The notes beneath the pieces are model-generated. The model was not told the origin of the DNA. It made no database searches and worked only from the letters and a program-made list of their open reading frames with translations. This document shows positions 36,215 through 45,549 of a DNA stretch of 64,000 nucleotides, piece after piece. How positions within the stretch are numbered: the first letter of the stretch is position 1; each line of letters begins with the position of its first letter. Origin of the DNA: Membranihabitans marinus (GTDB lineage: Bacteria > Bacteroidota > Bacteroidia > Chitinophagales > Saprospiraceae); assembly GCF_019802045.1 (NCBI RefSeq), contig NZ_JAHVHU010000004.1:248001-312000 (forward strand), written 5' to 3'. Position numbers and translations under genes: made by a program.

Positions 36215-37351
36215 ATGAAAAAATCAATATACCTCGACAATGCAGCCTCCGCCCCTATATTGGATGATGTAGTGGAAGTGATGGCCGATGCCTTGCGAAC
36301 GCTTAACGGGAACCCTTCCAGTACGCATAAATTTGGACGGAAGGCGAAAGCAGCCATCGAACAATCCCGTAAAACCATTGCGGGATGTCTGAATGCCTCC
36401 ATCGGAGAAATATTTTTCACCTCTGGCGGTACGGAGGCCAATAACACTGCGCTGCATTGTGCCGTTGATCAGCTGGGTGTCACTCGTCTGATTATTTCTT
36501 CCATCGAGCACCCGAGTATTATTAATACTGCAAATTATATAGCCACACATCAAGGAATTGAAGTGGTTCAGCTGACTGTTAATGAGCATGGTTTGATCCA
36601 CATTGATGAACTCAAAAATCTCTTGGAAGGAAGTAATCAAAAAACATTAGTGAGCATCATGCATGCGAACAATGAAATCGGAACCATACAGCCGGTAGAT
36701 CAGATCGGAGTTTTGTGTCAGGAGCATGGTGCGTTGTTTCATACCGACGCCGTCCAGACGATCGGTCATTTACCTTTCGATGTCAGCACCCGTCCTATTT
36801 CATTTCTCAGTGCTTCCGGTCATAAGTTTCATGGACCGAAGGGAATCGGTTTTTTGTATGTGAACAGTGATAATATTATCGAACCTTATATTCAAGGAGG
36901 TAGTCAGGAACGCAATGTCCGGGCGGGAACAGAAAATGTAGCTGGGATCGTCGGAATGGCCAAGGCGCTCAGTCATTGCTATGAGCATATGAGTGAAAAA
37001 TCAGACTATGTCAAAGAATTAAGGAGTTACCTCATCGAACAACTCCGCGTTAAACTACCGCAGATTGAACTCGTCTCCTACGCCTCCTCAGATGATTGTT
37101 TATTCACGATTGTGAATTTTCATATTCCGTCGAGTGCTAAAAGTGATTTGTTGTTAATGAATCTGGACATTGCCGGAATAGCCGCTTCGGGAGGAAGTGC
37201 GTGCAGTTCCGGTGCTGAGAAGCCATCACACGTGATCGAAGCCATTGGCAACTATTCAGAGAATGGTAAATGTGTTCGTTTTTCGATGTCATTTATGAAC
37301 ACCAAGGCGGAATTGGACCGGGTCGTGGACGCGTTGACAAAATATGTATAA
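36215..37351 (+). CDS. Cysteine desulfurase (IscS/NifS family)
   Basis: A 378-residue class V PLP enzyme. IYLDNAASAPI opens it, TSGGTEANN and HTDAVQTIGH follow, Lys204 in SASGHKFHGPKG binds PLP, and Cys330 in GGSACSSG is the catalytic cysteine of the IscS group. It removes sulfur from cysteine for Fe-S clusters and tRNA thiolation; mnmA in this neighbourhood needs such a donor. The ATG at 36215 matches the family start; the frame opens with TTG at 36191 inside glmM. Confidence 0.93.
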   Translation: MKKSIYLDNAASAPILDDVVEVMADALRTLNGNPSSTHKFGRKAKAAIEQSRKTIAGCLNASIGEIFFTSGGTEANNTALHCAVDQLGVTRLIISSIEHPSIINTANYIATHQGIEVVQLTVNEHGLIHIDELKNLLEGSNQKTLVSIMHANNEIGTIQPVDQIGVLCQEHGALFHTDAVQTIGHLPFDVSTRPISFLSASGHKFHGPKGIGFLYVNSDNIIEPYIQGGSQERNVRAGTENVAGIVGMAKALSHCYEHMSEKSDYVKELRSYLIEQLRVKLPQIELVSYASSDDCLFTIVNFHIPSSAKSDLLLMNLDIAGIAASGGSACSSGAEKPSHVIEAIGNYSENGKCVRFSMSFMNTKAELDRVVDALTKYV

Positions 37352-37393
37352 GTCCAAGAATGAATAGTGCGTTTTCGGACGTCAGGTCATAGT

Positions 37394-37604
37394 CAGGGTT
37401 GAAAAACCCTGGTGTCGAACTATTTCGTGATTTGAGTCCTGTCAGGACGGTGCTTTTCAATTATTAGAGAAATGCTCATGGTGTTGGAGGACGTGTTTTA
37501 GAGTAGGTTAAATATCTGTCGTCCGTAAACGGATTTGAAAAATTTTCCATACTCTTTACACGGGTTTTACGACCCGCGCTATGAGCTTTCGTCCACAGGT
37601 GGAC
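37394..37604. repeat. Cluster of five short palindromes in a 388-bp gap
   Basis: The gap 37352-37739 has no gene but carries a row of hairpins: CAGGGTT/AACCCTG with a GAAA loop (37394-37411), GTCCT/AGGAC (37436-37448), TCCG/CGGA (37522-37533), CGGGT/ACCCG (37561-37576) and GTCCAC/GTGGAC (37591-37604). Between them the sequence is plain. This is the layout of interspersed palindromic repeats, and the segment CGCGCTATGAG after the fourth stem resembles the one at 32276-32288. No terminator T run follows any stem. Confidence 0.55.
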
Positions 37605-37739
37605 TTTTCATATTTGAATGAGCAAATAATTATTACAACATACAGTCGCACCACCCTTCGTTTTTTGATATAATATGCTGAAAAAGATAAGGTGGGTAAA
37701 AGAAAATGAGCTCATAGATGTTTATTGTACTAAAATTTA

Positions 37740-38987
37740 TTATTGCTGGGTAAATGTATCATAGATGAGCGCCCCACCCTCTTCGATGACAACCTGTCCG
37801 GCACCAGGTGTTTTGGAAAAAACGCCTTTCCAGGCCATACCACAGGCGTTTTCCAACTTCCCTTCTTTTTTAATGATAAGCTGACCTCCTAGTCTGATAA
37901 ATAATGCGCTGCCTGCCGGCATAGACACCCGGTCACTGATGACCAATACACTATTTTTATCTATAATAACATCTGACACCACATCGGTTTCACGGCACCA
38001 TACCACGGTATCAATGATCCTCAAAGGTTCCGCAAATTGCCGGTAGCAAAAATCCTTGGACTGGATATACCGCGTTGGTCTGTTTTGCTCCGACAGGCTT
38101 CGTTGTATAATCCCGATCTGGCAAGGCGTGAAGGCATCTTGTTCTGCATTGCTGTCCATAATGTTATTTGACACCAATGAGTCACAGGCGGAACCATCAT
38201 TGGTAAAATTCCAACAGTTGGTGTGTTCGGGGGTGTCTTCGCATTGATCTCGAACCCAAGAATGGCCCAATCCAAGAATATGTCCTACTTCATGGTTGAA
38301 CATACCGGCATAAGACCACACCCGGGCGTCGGTCAGCAGTGGTCCTGAAATCCGTATCGCGTTTCGCAAAGCCACTCCTGTTTTCAGTCCCCCATAGTTG
38401 TCCACCATCATAGTGTCTGGCGGCGGGACCTGAACAAATATATTTAAAATGGAATCCAGATCGATACCAAATCGATCGATAACGGACCGGTCGTAGTTGT
38501 TTTTGTAGGGACCTTTCTTTACCAAATAATAAAATTCATCATCATAGTGCTCATAGATCCCCGGAGTTCCGTCGGCTTTATTCTCCAATTCATATTGGAA
38601 CAACGGATCCAACACAGGGGTGGTATTGTGCAAAGGAAGGCGCATAGGTTGATTATTCCTCAGATCATGATTAGCTGATGCCAGCAAGTCATGGGCAAAT
38701 TGAACAGCTTTGTCGCCCTGCAGGTTCTTTTGACCGTCCTTGCTGTTCATAAAATGAAAAATCACCCGGATGGTACGTTTTGGTGCGATGGGAGAATGCC
38801 TTTCCCAAGGAATGTAATTTTCACTACCAACACATGATCGATCACCGTGACTACGCAACACTATTTCATTTGCATTTTCTACCCGATGGAAGTTATGTAC
38901 TGTTTTCCAACTGCATGCATTGCACAAGATATAAAGTATCCAGATAGCTACCACTGCAACTGATCGGCAACTGCTTATTGGTCTCAT
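37740..38987 (-). CDS. M43-like zinc metalloprotease lipoprotein
   Basis: A 415-residue protein with signal and lipobox-like LCNAC (Cys25). The catalytic zinc motif is HEVGHILGLGH (His232, Glu233, His236, His242), the metzincin pattern HExxHxxGLxH, and the Met-turn SNNIMDSN follows about 40 residues later. This matches pappalysin/peptidase M43-type metzincins, which cleave extracellular proteins. The C-terminal 60 residues carry a glycine-rich beta segment (IIKKEGKLENACGMAWKG), common in Bacteroidota surface proteins, and no type IX sorting domain. Confidence 0.85.
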   Translation of the reverse strand: MRPISSCRSVAVVAIWILYILCNACSWKTVHNFHRVENANEIVLRSHGDRSCVGSENYIPWERHSPIAPKRTIRVIFHFMNSKDGQKNLQGDKAVQFAHDLLASANHDLRNNQPMRLPLHNTTPVLDPLFQYELENKADGTPGIYEHYDDEFYYLVKKGPYKNNYDRSVIDRFGIDLDSILNIFVQVPPPDTMMVDNYGGLKTGVALRNAIRISGPLLTDARVWSYAGMFNHEVGHILGLGHSWVRDQCEDTPEHTNCWNFTNDGSACDSLVSNNIMDSNAEQDAFTPCQIGIIQRSLSEQNRPTRYIQSKDFCYRQFAEPLRIIDTVVWCRETDVVSDVIIDKNSVLVISDRVSMPAGSALFIRLGGQLIIKKEGKLENACGMAWKGVFSKTPGAGQVVIEEGGALIYDTFTQQ

Positions 38988-39119
38988 ATCAGATAAGTGC
39001 TTTGCATAAGGCTAACCCGCGTTTTTCAAATTTTTGCCTGAGATGCTGTATGGACTAATCGGAATTTTGTTTTCCATTTCAACCACTCACACCCATCCAC
39101 CACAATCGATCAATAATTA

Positions 39120-39860
39120 TCACGTGTTCATCCCGCCGCAGACACTGATGACCTGGCCATTAACATAACTCGAAAGATCTGAGGCCAGAAATAAAACGAC
39201 GGCTGCAATCTCTTCGACACTCCCAAAGCGTTTCATAGGAATGTTCTGCAAGTAATCTTCTTTATTTTTTAAATCATCGGTCATTTCTGTTTCAATAAAT
39301 CCTGGCGCGATAGCATTGCAACGCACATTTCGACTACCCAATTCTTTGGCGATACTTTTCGTAAATCCGAGTATACCAGCTTTGGATGCAGCATAATTTG
39401 CCTGTCCTGCATTTCCCATCATCCCAACTACACTGGACAAATTGATGATGGATCCTTGTCTGTTTTTCATCATCGGTCGAAGTACCTGTTTGGTCATATG
39501 AAACACAGAGGTCAGATTGTTCCGGATAACGTCGTCCCACTGGGATTCATTCATTCGCAACATTAATGTATCCCTGGTGATTCCAGCATTATTCACCAGC
39601 ACATGAATCGTCCCGAAATCGCTCAATACCTGTTTAACCAATGCTTCAGATTGTTCAGCATCAGAGGCATCGGATTGATAGCTCTTTACTCGTCCTTCCT
39701 CCACATCCAAGGATGCTATCAATTCATCAGCTTTGACAGATGAGGACCGGTAGGTAAAGGCGACTTTGGCACCCTGATCAGCCATTGTCTTAACAATACC
39801 AGCACCTATTCCTCTGCTTCCACCAGTAACTAACACGACCCGATCTTTTAATATATTCAT
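39120..39860 (-). CDS. fabG: 3-oxoacyl-[acyl-carrier-protein] reductase
   Basis: A 246-residue short-chain dehydrogenase: TGGSRGIGAG (NADPH site), NNAGITRDTLMLRM (FabG-specific), the YAASK catalytic Tyr-Lys (motif YAASKAG) and ending VNGQVISVCGGMNT. It carries out the first reduction of fatty-acid elongation. The ATG at 39860 is preferred over the in-frame ATG at 39872: an AGGA stretch lies 5 bp before it. No other fab gene is adjacent. Confidence 0.93.
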   Translation of the reverse strand: MNILKDRVVLVTGGSRGIGAGIVKTMADQGAKVAFTYRSSSVKADELIASLDVEEGRVKSYQSDASDAEQSEALVKQVLSDFGTIHVLVNNAGITRDTLMLRMNESQWDDVIRNNLTSVFHMTKQVLRPMMKNRQGSIINLSSVVGMMGNAGQANYAASKAGILGFTKSIAKELGSRNVRCNAIAPGFIETEMTDDLKNKEDYLQNIPMKRFGSVEEIAAVVLFLASDLSSYVNGQVISVCGGMNT

Positions 39861-40075
39861 GTTCCTGTTCATATGTTTTGTCTGTTATGAAATAAATTTA
39901 TGTGCAAACTTCTTGAATTCATCAAAGAAATCCATATCTTTGCCCTCTGATTTTAAAAATTCATAGCCTCAGAAGCACAGGCTTTATTTATTGAACAGGC
40001 TAAAGATGGTAAATTATTATCAAATTCAGGTAATTGATCGATCTTAAGCTCTGAAAAGACTAAAAACTACATAAG

Positions 40076-40369
40076 ATGAAAAAAGATACGCATCCGGAAA
40101 ATTACAGATACGTGGTATTTAAAGACTTCTCATGTGATGAAGCATTTCTCACAAAATCTACGGTGAATTCCAGAGATACCATTGTATGGGAAGATGGCAA
40201 TGAGTATCCACTTGTGAAGCTTGAGATATCCAATAAGTCGCATCCTTTTTATACCGGAAAAATGAAGTATGTGGATTCTGCTGGACGAATTGATAAGTTC
40301 AATAAGAAGTTTGCCAAGTTTGGCGGGAAGAAAAAAGAAGAAGCCACAGAGGAAGAAACAGCAGAATAA
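40076..40369 (+). CDS. rpmE2: Ribosomal protein L31, type B
   Basis: A 97-residue L31: [17 protein letters not shown] at the start and [23 protein letters not shown] in the middle. It has no zinc-binding cysteine pair, so it is the type B form used without zinc; the only cysteine is in SCDEA. The lysine/glutamate tail ([12 protein letters not shown]) is a species extension. Followed by a strong terminator, so it is monocistronic. Confidence 0.96.
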   Translation: MKKDTHPENYRYVVFKDFSCDEAFLTKSTVNSRDTIVWEDGNEYPLVKLEISNKSHPFYTGKMKYVDSAGRIDKFNKKFAKFGGKKKEEATEEETAE

Positions 40370-40396
40370 GCTGAATACTTTCACTAAAAGCTATAG

Positions 40397-40434
40397 AAAG
40401 CCTTGTGATCTGAATGATTAACAAGGCTTTTTTA
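40397..40434 (+). terminator. Terminator of the L31 gene
   Basis: AAAGCCTTGT pairs with ACAAGGCTTT (10 bp) over a 14-nt loop and is followed by TTTTTT on the plus strand. Confidence 0.9.
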
Positions 40435-40713
40435 TTTGGATTCAGTTGGTCCGCTTTCTAATCATGCATGCTTTTGCCCTTCGTACTGGGTTTCATAATT
40501 TCTATTTGTTACATATTTGTATTTCCAAAATCCTACGGGCTCGCAAATTGAGCCAAACGATTCCTGCGTCTGGCTGGCTACTGTAATTTATAAAAATTGC
40601 CGGCAGACAGGCATGAAACATTCTGGAAGCGCCTGGATGAATTATGATAATTTATGAAATATGAAATTCATATAAATGAGGAACTATGTATAGTGTATGG
40701 TAAATTGAATCCT

Positions 40714-40790
40714 CAACCATCAACATCATCCATCAACAATCATCCATCAACCATTAACAATCAACCATTAACAATCAACCATCAACCAAA
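40714..40790. repeat. Eleven tandem heptamers touching the stop codon of the AsnB-like gene
   Basis: The 77 bp split into exactly eleven 7-bp units: CAACCAT, CAACATC, ATCCATC, AACAATC, ATCCATC, AACCATT, AACAATC, AACCATT, AACAATC, AACCATC, AACCAAA. The array ends at 40790 and the TAG stop of the minus-strand gene is 40791-40793. The rest of the gap (40435-40713, 279 bp) holds no gene. Confidence 0.85.
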
Positions 40791-42071
40791 CTACGTTTTT
40801 CGCTTCTTTTTCCGGGCCGCAGGAAACAAGATGTTGTTTAATATTATTCGGTACCCGGGAGAATTGGGGTGCAGTGACAGGTCTGTCTCCGGATCATTCA
40901 CGTAATGTGCATAATCCTCCGGGTCGTGTCCTGCATAAAAAGAAAATTGTCCCTTCCCTACTTCACCGTGCAAATAACGTACCTCATGAGCGGCTTTGTT
41001 TTCACCCAACACAAGAACAGAGGATTTTACTGTAGAATTAGCAAAGGAGGTAGTTTGTCCCATAAATCCTTTTACTGTTCGCGTGTGGTTTTGCGTTAAC
41101 ATCGTGGGGATAGGATCCCATTTTGCTGAGAAATCAAAGAGTGTAAAGTAATCATTTTCCGGATTAACGCGTCTGGTAATATTATCGATGTTACTGTATT
41201 CATAGATCATCGGATTGGTTTCGAGTTTGAAGTTCTCAAAAGCAAAGGTTCGGCTGAAATCCAGTTTTTCCTGTGCATCCGGATCCTGAGGATCTCCATC
41301 GAACATCCAGTCGCATATATCAGTTTCAGCAGCCGCGAGCGCAATATCATAGGTGTCTGTCGCTGAACACATCCCAAACATGAATCCACCTCCGATGACG
41401 TAATCGCGTATTTTCTCCACAACAGCCAATTTCAAATCAGACACTTTCTCAAAACCAAGTTCATCGGCCATGTTTTCCATTTTGCGTTTACTTTCCATGT
41501 ACCACTTTTGGTTTTTATAGCGGGCATAAAACTTCCCGTATTGGCCCGTAAAATCCTCATGATGCAAATGCAGCCAGTCATACTGTGCCAGTTCATCGCT
41601 CATTACTTCGCGATCATACAAAGTCTCGTAAGGGATTTCTGCATAAGTCAGCACCAAAGTCACTGCATCATCCCACGGCTGGATTCGTTCTCCCCGTTGA
41701 TTAAAATCTGGGGTATAGACTGCTATTTTCGGAGCTTTATCCAGTTTGAGTGCATCCATATTAATTTCAGGCTGTGCTATCTCTGTAAGAATTCCATTGA
41801 ATTGAACATCGGTGGTAATTTCATACTTTATTCCTCTGGTTTTGCACTCTTTTTCGATGAGCTCATTGTAGGGAAAAGCAAAACTGCCTCCGCGATAATT
41901 AAGTAACCACCATGCTTCGATATCATGGTCCAGTACCCAGTACGTAATACCATAGGATTTCAGATGGTCCGTCTGAGATTCATCCATAGGAACCAAAATA
42001 TAAGCAGCGTGAGACAGACTACCTATCAAAGTCAAGATCAGCGCAAACAAGCATTTTTTAAAAGATTTCAT
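40791..42071 (-). CDS. Secreted protein of the Bacteroidota 'asparagine synthetase B'-annotated family
   Basis: A 426-residue protein with a signal peptide (1-22, ending LSHAAY). The central part has a glutamine-amidotransferase-like core with GGGFMFGMCSATDTYDIALA, where Cys lies at the nucleophile elbow, and YDWLHLHHEDF. Relatives are often labelled AsnB but lack the AsnB synthetase and N-terminal glutaminase domains, so that name is not supported. Export and the lack of asparagine genes argue for an extracytoplasmic role that is unknown. It starts 2 bp after the DUF4157-like gene and is read with it. Confidence 0.75.
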   Translation of the reverse strand: MKSFKKCLFALILTLIGSLSHAAYILVPMDESQTDHLKSYGITYWVLDHDIEAWWLLNYRGGSFAFPYNELIEKECKTRGIKYEITTDVQFNGILTEIAQPEINMDALKLDKAPKIAVYTPDFNQRGERIQPWDDAVTLVLTYAEIPYETLYDREVMSDELAQYDWLHLHHEDFTGQYGKFYARYKNQKWYMESKRKMENMADELGFEKVSDLKLAVVEKIRDYVIGGGFMFGMCSATDTYDIALAAAETDICDWMFDGDPQDPDAQEKLDFSRTFAFENFKLETNPMIYEYSNIDNITRRVNPENDYFTLFDFSAKWDPIPTMLTQNHTRTVKGFMGQTTSFANSTVKSSVLVLGENKAAHEVRYLHGEVGKGQFSFYAGHDPEDYAHYVNDPETDLSLHPNSPGYRIILNNILFPAARKKKRKT

Positions 42072-42073
42072 AA

Positions 42074-42448
42074 TTATCTGATTTTAAAATTGAACCGTTC
42101 CATCCTTTGCATCGAAGCCATTTGATTGACTTTGTTTCTGGCTTCCACTTCATAACGGTTGTTGTAATACCCATGTTTTACAGTTTCCCAAAGATACAGG
42201 ATTATAAAACGGAAGAAGCCATATTTTTCAAATTGGTCAATATGAACCAATTCATGAGCCAGCCAATTTTGGTCATCAAACAAGTTCTGTGGTTCAGCTC
42301 CATACATATGGATGGTACTACCTACTACAATAGCAACCCGCCGGGATTTCATCCAACGACATGCCAATCGTGCCAGCCATGAATTACTCTTGATGACCAC
42401 AGATCTAATATTGTTATTCAATGTGGGTAATAATTTTTTATTATCCAA
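42074..42448 (-). CDS. DUF4157-like HExxH protein
   Basis: A 124-residue protein with a zinc-type motif LAHELVHIDQFEKYG in the middle and a following conserved segment KHGYYNNRYEVEAR, which match the family of small DUF4157-like metal-binding proteins. The rest is helical. The start is a TTG at 42448 as no ATG precedes the family region, so the true start is uncertain. It lies just upstream of the AsnB-like gene; both may act at the envelope. Confidence 0.6.
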   Translation of the reverse strand: MDNKKLLPTLNNNIRSVVIKSNSWLARLACRWMKSRRVAIVVGSTIHMYGAEPQNLFDDQNWLAHELVHIDQFEKYGFFRFIILYLWETVKHGYYNNRYEVEARNKVNQMASMQRMERFNFKIR

Positions 42449-42553
42449 ACAATGGTTATACTTGATTTGTTGTAATTATTACTTTTGATCTGCGTTTGGA
42501 GATAAGTGTGAAAGCACTACATTACATATTATGTTACAAAACACTGGAAGCAA

Positions 42554-44653
42554 TTGAATTTTATAGATATATCCTACCCTACCTGGAGTGTTTTACTGGC
42601 TGTTCTCGTCGCCATAATCCTGGCGGGCGTACTTTATTTCCGTACGACATTCGAAGACCGTAAACCACTCACCATACTTTTATATGTATTACGTAGTCTG
42701 GGGATTTTACTTATTTTGCTACTACTATTAAATCCATTTTTGTCGCGATCCCAAAACGAAGAACAACCCGCACGTCTTTTATTTCTTCAGGACAATACGC
42801 AATCTTTATTTTTTGATCAAGACAGTCAAGAACTTTTCACTTATCACGATCGGCTTACTAATTTTTTAAATGAAACAGCCTCGCATTTTCCCGTTGAAAC
42901 CTATCAATTTGACCAGTCAGTCCAACCCTACGATCCGGTTAACTCGACATTTGATGGACAAATTACTAATATCAATGATGCCCTGAAGTATACCGATGAA
43001 ATGCATCAGGCTGATCATATAGGTGCATTGATTATTGCCACGGATGGCATTTACAACCGGGGTGCCAATCCGGCTTATTTTCGCGCACGTGGAGATTATC
43101 CGGTGTTCGTATTGGCACTGGGTGATACCACCCCTGCTCAAGATGTTCGGATCCAGCAAGTTCTTTACAACGAAATCGTACGAAAAAATGAAACCAGTGA
43201 AATCCAGGTAGATGTGACTGGCAACTTCAACCAAGAAACGCCTGCTGAATTATCGCTTCAGTTGATGACAAATAATTCGTGGCGTACGATAGATCGAAAA
43301 ACAATACACCCCGAAAACCGGAGTGACTTTTTTGAAACCGTCACATTTCACAAAAAATATGAGAACCCTGGAGTTGAACGGCTTCGGGTCCTGGTAAGCG
43401 GAATCACAAATGATCTCCACCCACAAAATAATGTCCGGGAATTTTTTGTGGAGGTGCTTGAAACAGCACGTCAGATTCAGATCGTGTCAACTTTTCCCCA
43501 CCCAGATTTGGGTGCCATTCGGGAAATACTGGCAGAAAATGAGAACAATGAGGTTGGAGTGACTCTGGTAGAACGGCCAGCAGATCTCCCTGATCCTTCC
43601 TCTTTTAACATCCTGATTTTTTATCAGTTACCGAATGTTTCATTTCTACTAGATTACATTAAGGAAGCTAAGGCAGCTAATAAGGGGATTATACTTACGG
43701 CGGGACTTCAGACGAATTTCCAGGCATTTAACCAAATCCAAAACTTGGTATCCATTTCTCCAAAAACAATTACTGGTAATTTATTCAACACCTGGGTCAA
43801 CCCCCAATTTGACCTTTTTGAGGTAGATCAGGAATTTAAACAATATATTTCCAAATACCCTCCTCTGGCTGGTGTGTTCGGAGAATATGTCAGTAAAGGA
43901 CAGGGACAGGCACTGTTACTCCAAAAAATTGGCGATGTGGAAACAGAGTCTCCCATAGTTTATACGGGTATCGAGGATGGTAGCCGGATGAGTATTCTTA
44001 CGGTGGAAGGGTTCTGGAAATGGAAGCTCTTTGAGTTTCTGGAAAAACAAGAGACCCCAGTTCTGAATAAATTATTTGATAATATCGTGGAATATGTCAG
44101 TCAGAAAAAAGATGATCGGCTGTTTCGTCTTCAAAAGAATAAACTTTTGTTTGATGAAACCGAAGAAATAACATTTCAGGCTGAATTATATAACGAGACG
44201 CTGGAACGAATAACAGATCCCGATGTATTTTTTGAATTGCAGGACTCTCTGGGTAACCGTTCTGAATTCACCTTCGACAAAACGAATTCGGGATACAAGC
44301 TCAATCTTGGACGAATGACTCCAGGGAATTATACGTACCGGGCTCACACCGCTACTGGTGGGGAAAATTATGAGGAAAACGGTCAGTTTTCTGTGCGGAG
44401 AATAAACATGGAAGCCTATAACCTGGAGGCCAATCATCGTGATATGAACACCATGGCAATTCAGAACAAAGGAAAACTGTTTTATGATTTTGATGCACTC
44501 CAGACCCATCTGAAAAGCTTGCCAACGATGAAACCAATTCTTATCCAATCTCATGTCAAATCTGCCATGATCGACTGGAAATGGATTTTTGGTGTCATAT
44601 TATGTATTTTCACATTGGAATGGGTGCTGAGAAGATATTTTGGAAGCTACTAA
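42554..44653 (+). CDS. Large membrane protein with von Willebrand-like region
   Basis: A 699-residue protein: two N-terminal membrane helices (about 11-28 and 42-62), a long extracytoplasmic part, and one C-terminal helix (about 676-692, IFGVILCIFTLEWVL). The region after residue 70 reads LLFLQDNTQSL ... GALIIATDGIYNRGANP, which looks like a VWA fold with an altered metal-site; the layout resembles Bacteroidota BatA-like or 'VWA domain' membrane proteins. Start codon is TTG at 42554, preceded by GGAAG. It overlaps the next convergent gene by 4 bp. Confidence 0.65.
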   Translation: MNFIDISYPTWSVLLAVLVAIILAGVLYFRTTFEDRKPLTILLYVLRSLGILLILLLLLNPFLSRSQNEEQPARLLFLQDNTQSLFFDQDSQELFTYHDRLTNFLNETASHFPVETYQFDQSVQPYDPVNSTFDGQITNINDALKYTDEMHQADHIGALIIATDGIYNRGANPAYFRARGDYPVFVLALGDTTPAQDVRIQQVLYNEIVRKNETSEIQVDVTGNFNQETPAELSLQLMTNNSWRTIDRKTIHPENRSDFFETVTFHKKYENPGVERLRVLVSGITNDLHPQNNVREFFVEVLETARQIQIVSTFPHPDLGAIREILAENENNEVGVTLVERPADLPDPSSFNILIFYQLPNVSFLLDYIKEAKAANKGIILTAGLQTNFQAFNQIQNLVSISPKTITGNLFNTWVNPQFDLFEVDQEFKQYISKYPPLAGVFGEYVSKGQGQALLLQKIGDVETESPIVYTGIEDGSRMSILTVEGFWKWKLFEFLEKQETPVLNKLFDNIVEYVSQKKDDRLFRLQKNKLLFDETEEITFQAELYNETLERITDPDVFFELQDSLGNRSEFTFDKTNSGYKLNLGRMTPGNYTYRAHTATGGENYEENGQFSVRRINMEAYNLEANHRDMNTMAIQNKGKLFYDFDALQTHLKSLPTMKPILIQSHVKSAMIDWKWIFGVILCIFTLEWVLRRYFGSY

Positions 44654-45477
44654 TCAAAATATACTTTGCGGGCGGTTCCACCAAAAATATGGTCCATTTC
44701 ATCCTGAGAAAGAGATTCAAAAACCTCTTCCACCCATTTTATCTGCTCCTTGTAATTAAATGCCACTTTACAGTATGGCCAATCTGATCCATATATCATC
44801 CGTTGGGCACCAAATAAATTTTCAATATGATGCAAACAAAACGCTATTTTCTCATCATTCATTCCAATTATCTTTTGCATCATAAATAAACCATTTATTT
44901 TACAAAAAACATTGGGAAATGAGGCTATAGCAGGCATCAACCGTTTCCAGGACTCCAAAGAATTTGGTGAATGGGGCAAGAACCCCATATCATTCAAAAC
45001 AAATTTTTGGTCAGGCATTGTGTGGATTAGATCGATGACAGCAGGAAACTGGTCCGCACGACATTGAATGTCCAGTGGATATTTATACTCCTGAATAAGT
45101 TCTATACCTCGTATTACCTCCGGTCGGACTGCAAAGTATGGATCGTCGTAAAGTGCGAATGATTCTCGAAAAGAAACCACCCGACTTTTGTTGTAGTAAT
45201 TAATCTTTTGTCCAATATTCGGATTTTCAAGATCAATCCAACCAATAACGCCCCGCACAAAATCATTTTCTTCAGATAAGCGGAGTAAAAAATTTGTTTC
45301 TTTATCGCTGCGACTATTTTGTACCGCAATGGAACCTTCAATATCATTGTTAACCAAAGAAACCAATAGATCATGTGGTAAGTGATCATTCTTAAGAACA
45401 TCAAATTGTCCCTGAGGTTTATCAGTAAATTGTCCTGATTTGTATTTCCAAAAAAAATGATGAGCATCAATTCTCAT
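44650..45477 (-). CDS. Amidohydrolase_2-family protein lacking two metal ligands
   Basis: A 275-residue TIM-barrel of the L-fuconolactonase/amidohydrolase_2 family, with GVIGWIDL, FCKINGL and IYGSDWP in family positions. The metal site is altered: the usual ID-x-H-x-H-W start is IDAHHFFW (second His replaced by Phe8), and the usual LDH-x-GKP is LNDMGFL (His replaced by Asp163). Only His6 and Asp232 of four ligands remain. It may have lost hydrolysis or use another mechanism. Confidence 0.8.
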   Translation of the reverse strand: MRIDAHHFFWKYKSGQFTDKPQGQFDVLKNDHLPHDLLVSLVNNDIEGSIAVQNSRSDKETNFLLRLSEENDFVRGVIGWIDLENPNIGQKINYYNKSRVVSFRESFALYDDPYFAVRPEVIRGIELIQEYKYPLDIQCRADQFPAVIDLIHTMPDQKFVLNDMGFLPHSPNSLESWKRLMPAIASFPNVFCKINGLFMMQKIIGMNDEKIAFCLHHIENLFGAQRMIYGSDWPYCKVAFNYKEQIKWVEEVFESLSQDEMDHIFGGTARKVYFD

Positions 45478-45549
45478 AGGTCTTTCCTTTTTGTTCTCCG
45501 TCGTAAATATGGTATTTAAAATTATTTCCGTAGTGCAAATCTAAAACTT

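Noticed and set aside
40714-40790. CRISPR array
   Set aside because: Units of 7 bp without spacers and no cas genes.
40654-40905. 83-codon plus-strand frame over the heptamer array
   Set aside because: Its codons come from the repeat and from the opposite strand of the neighbouring gene.
40791-42071. AsnB asparagine synthetase
   Set aside because: Lacks the N-terminal cysteine and the synthetase domain, and has a signal peptide.
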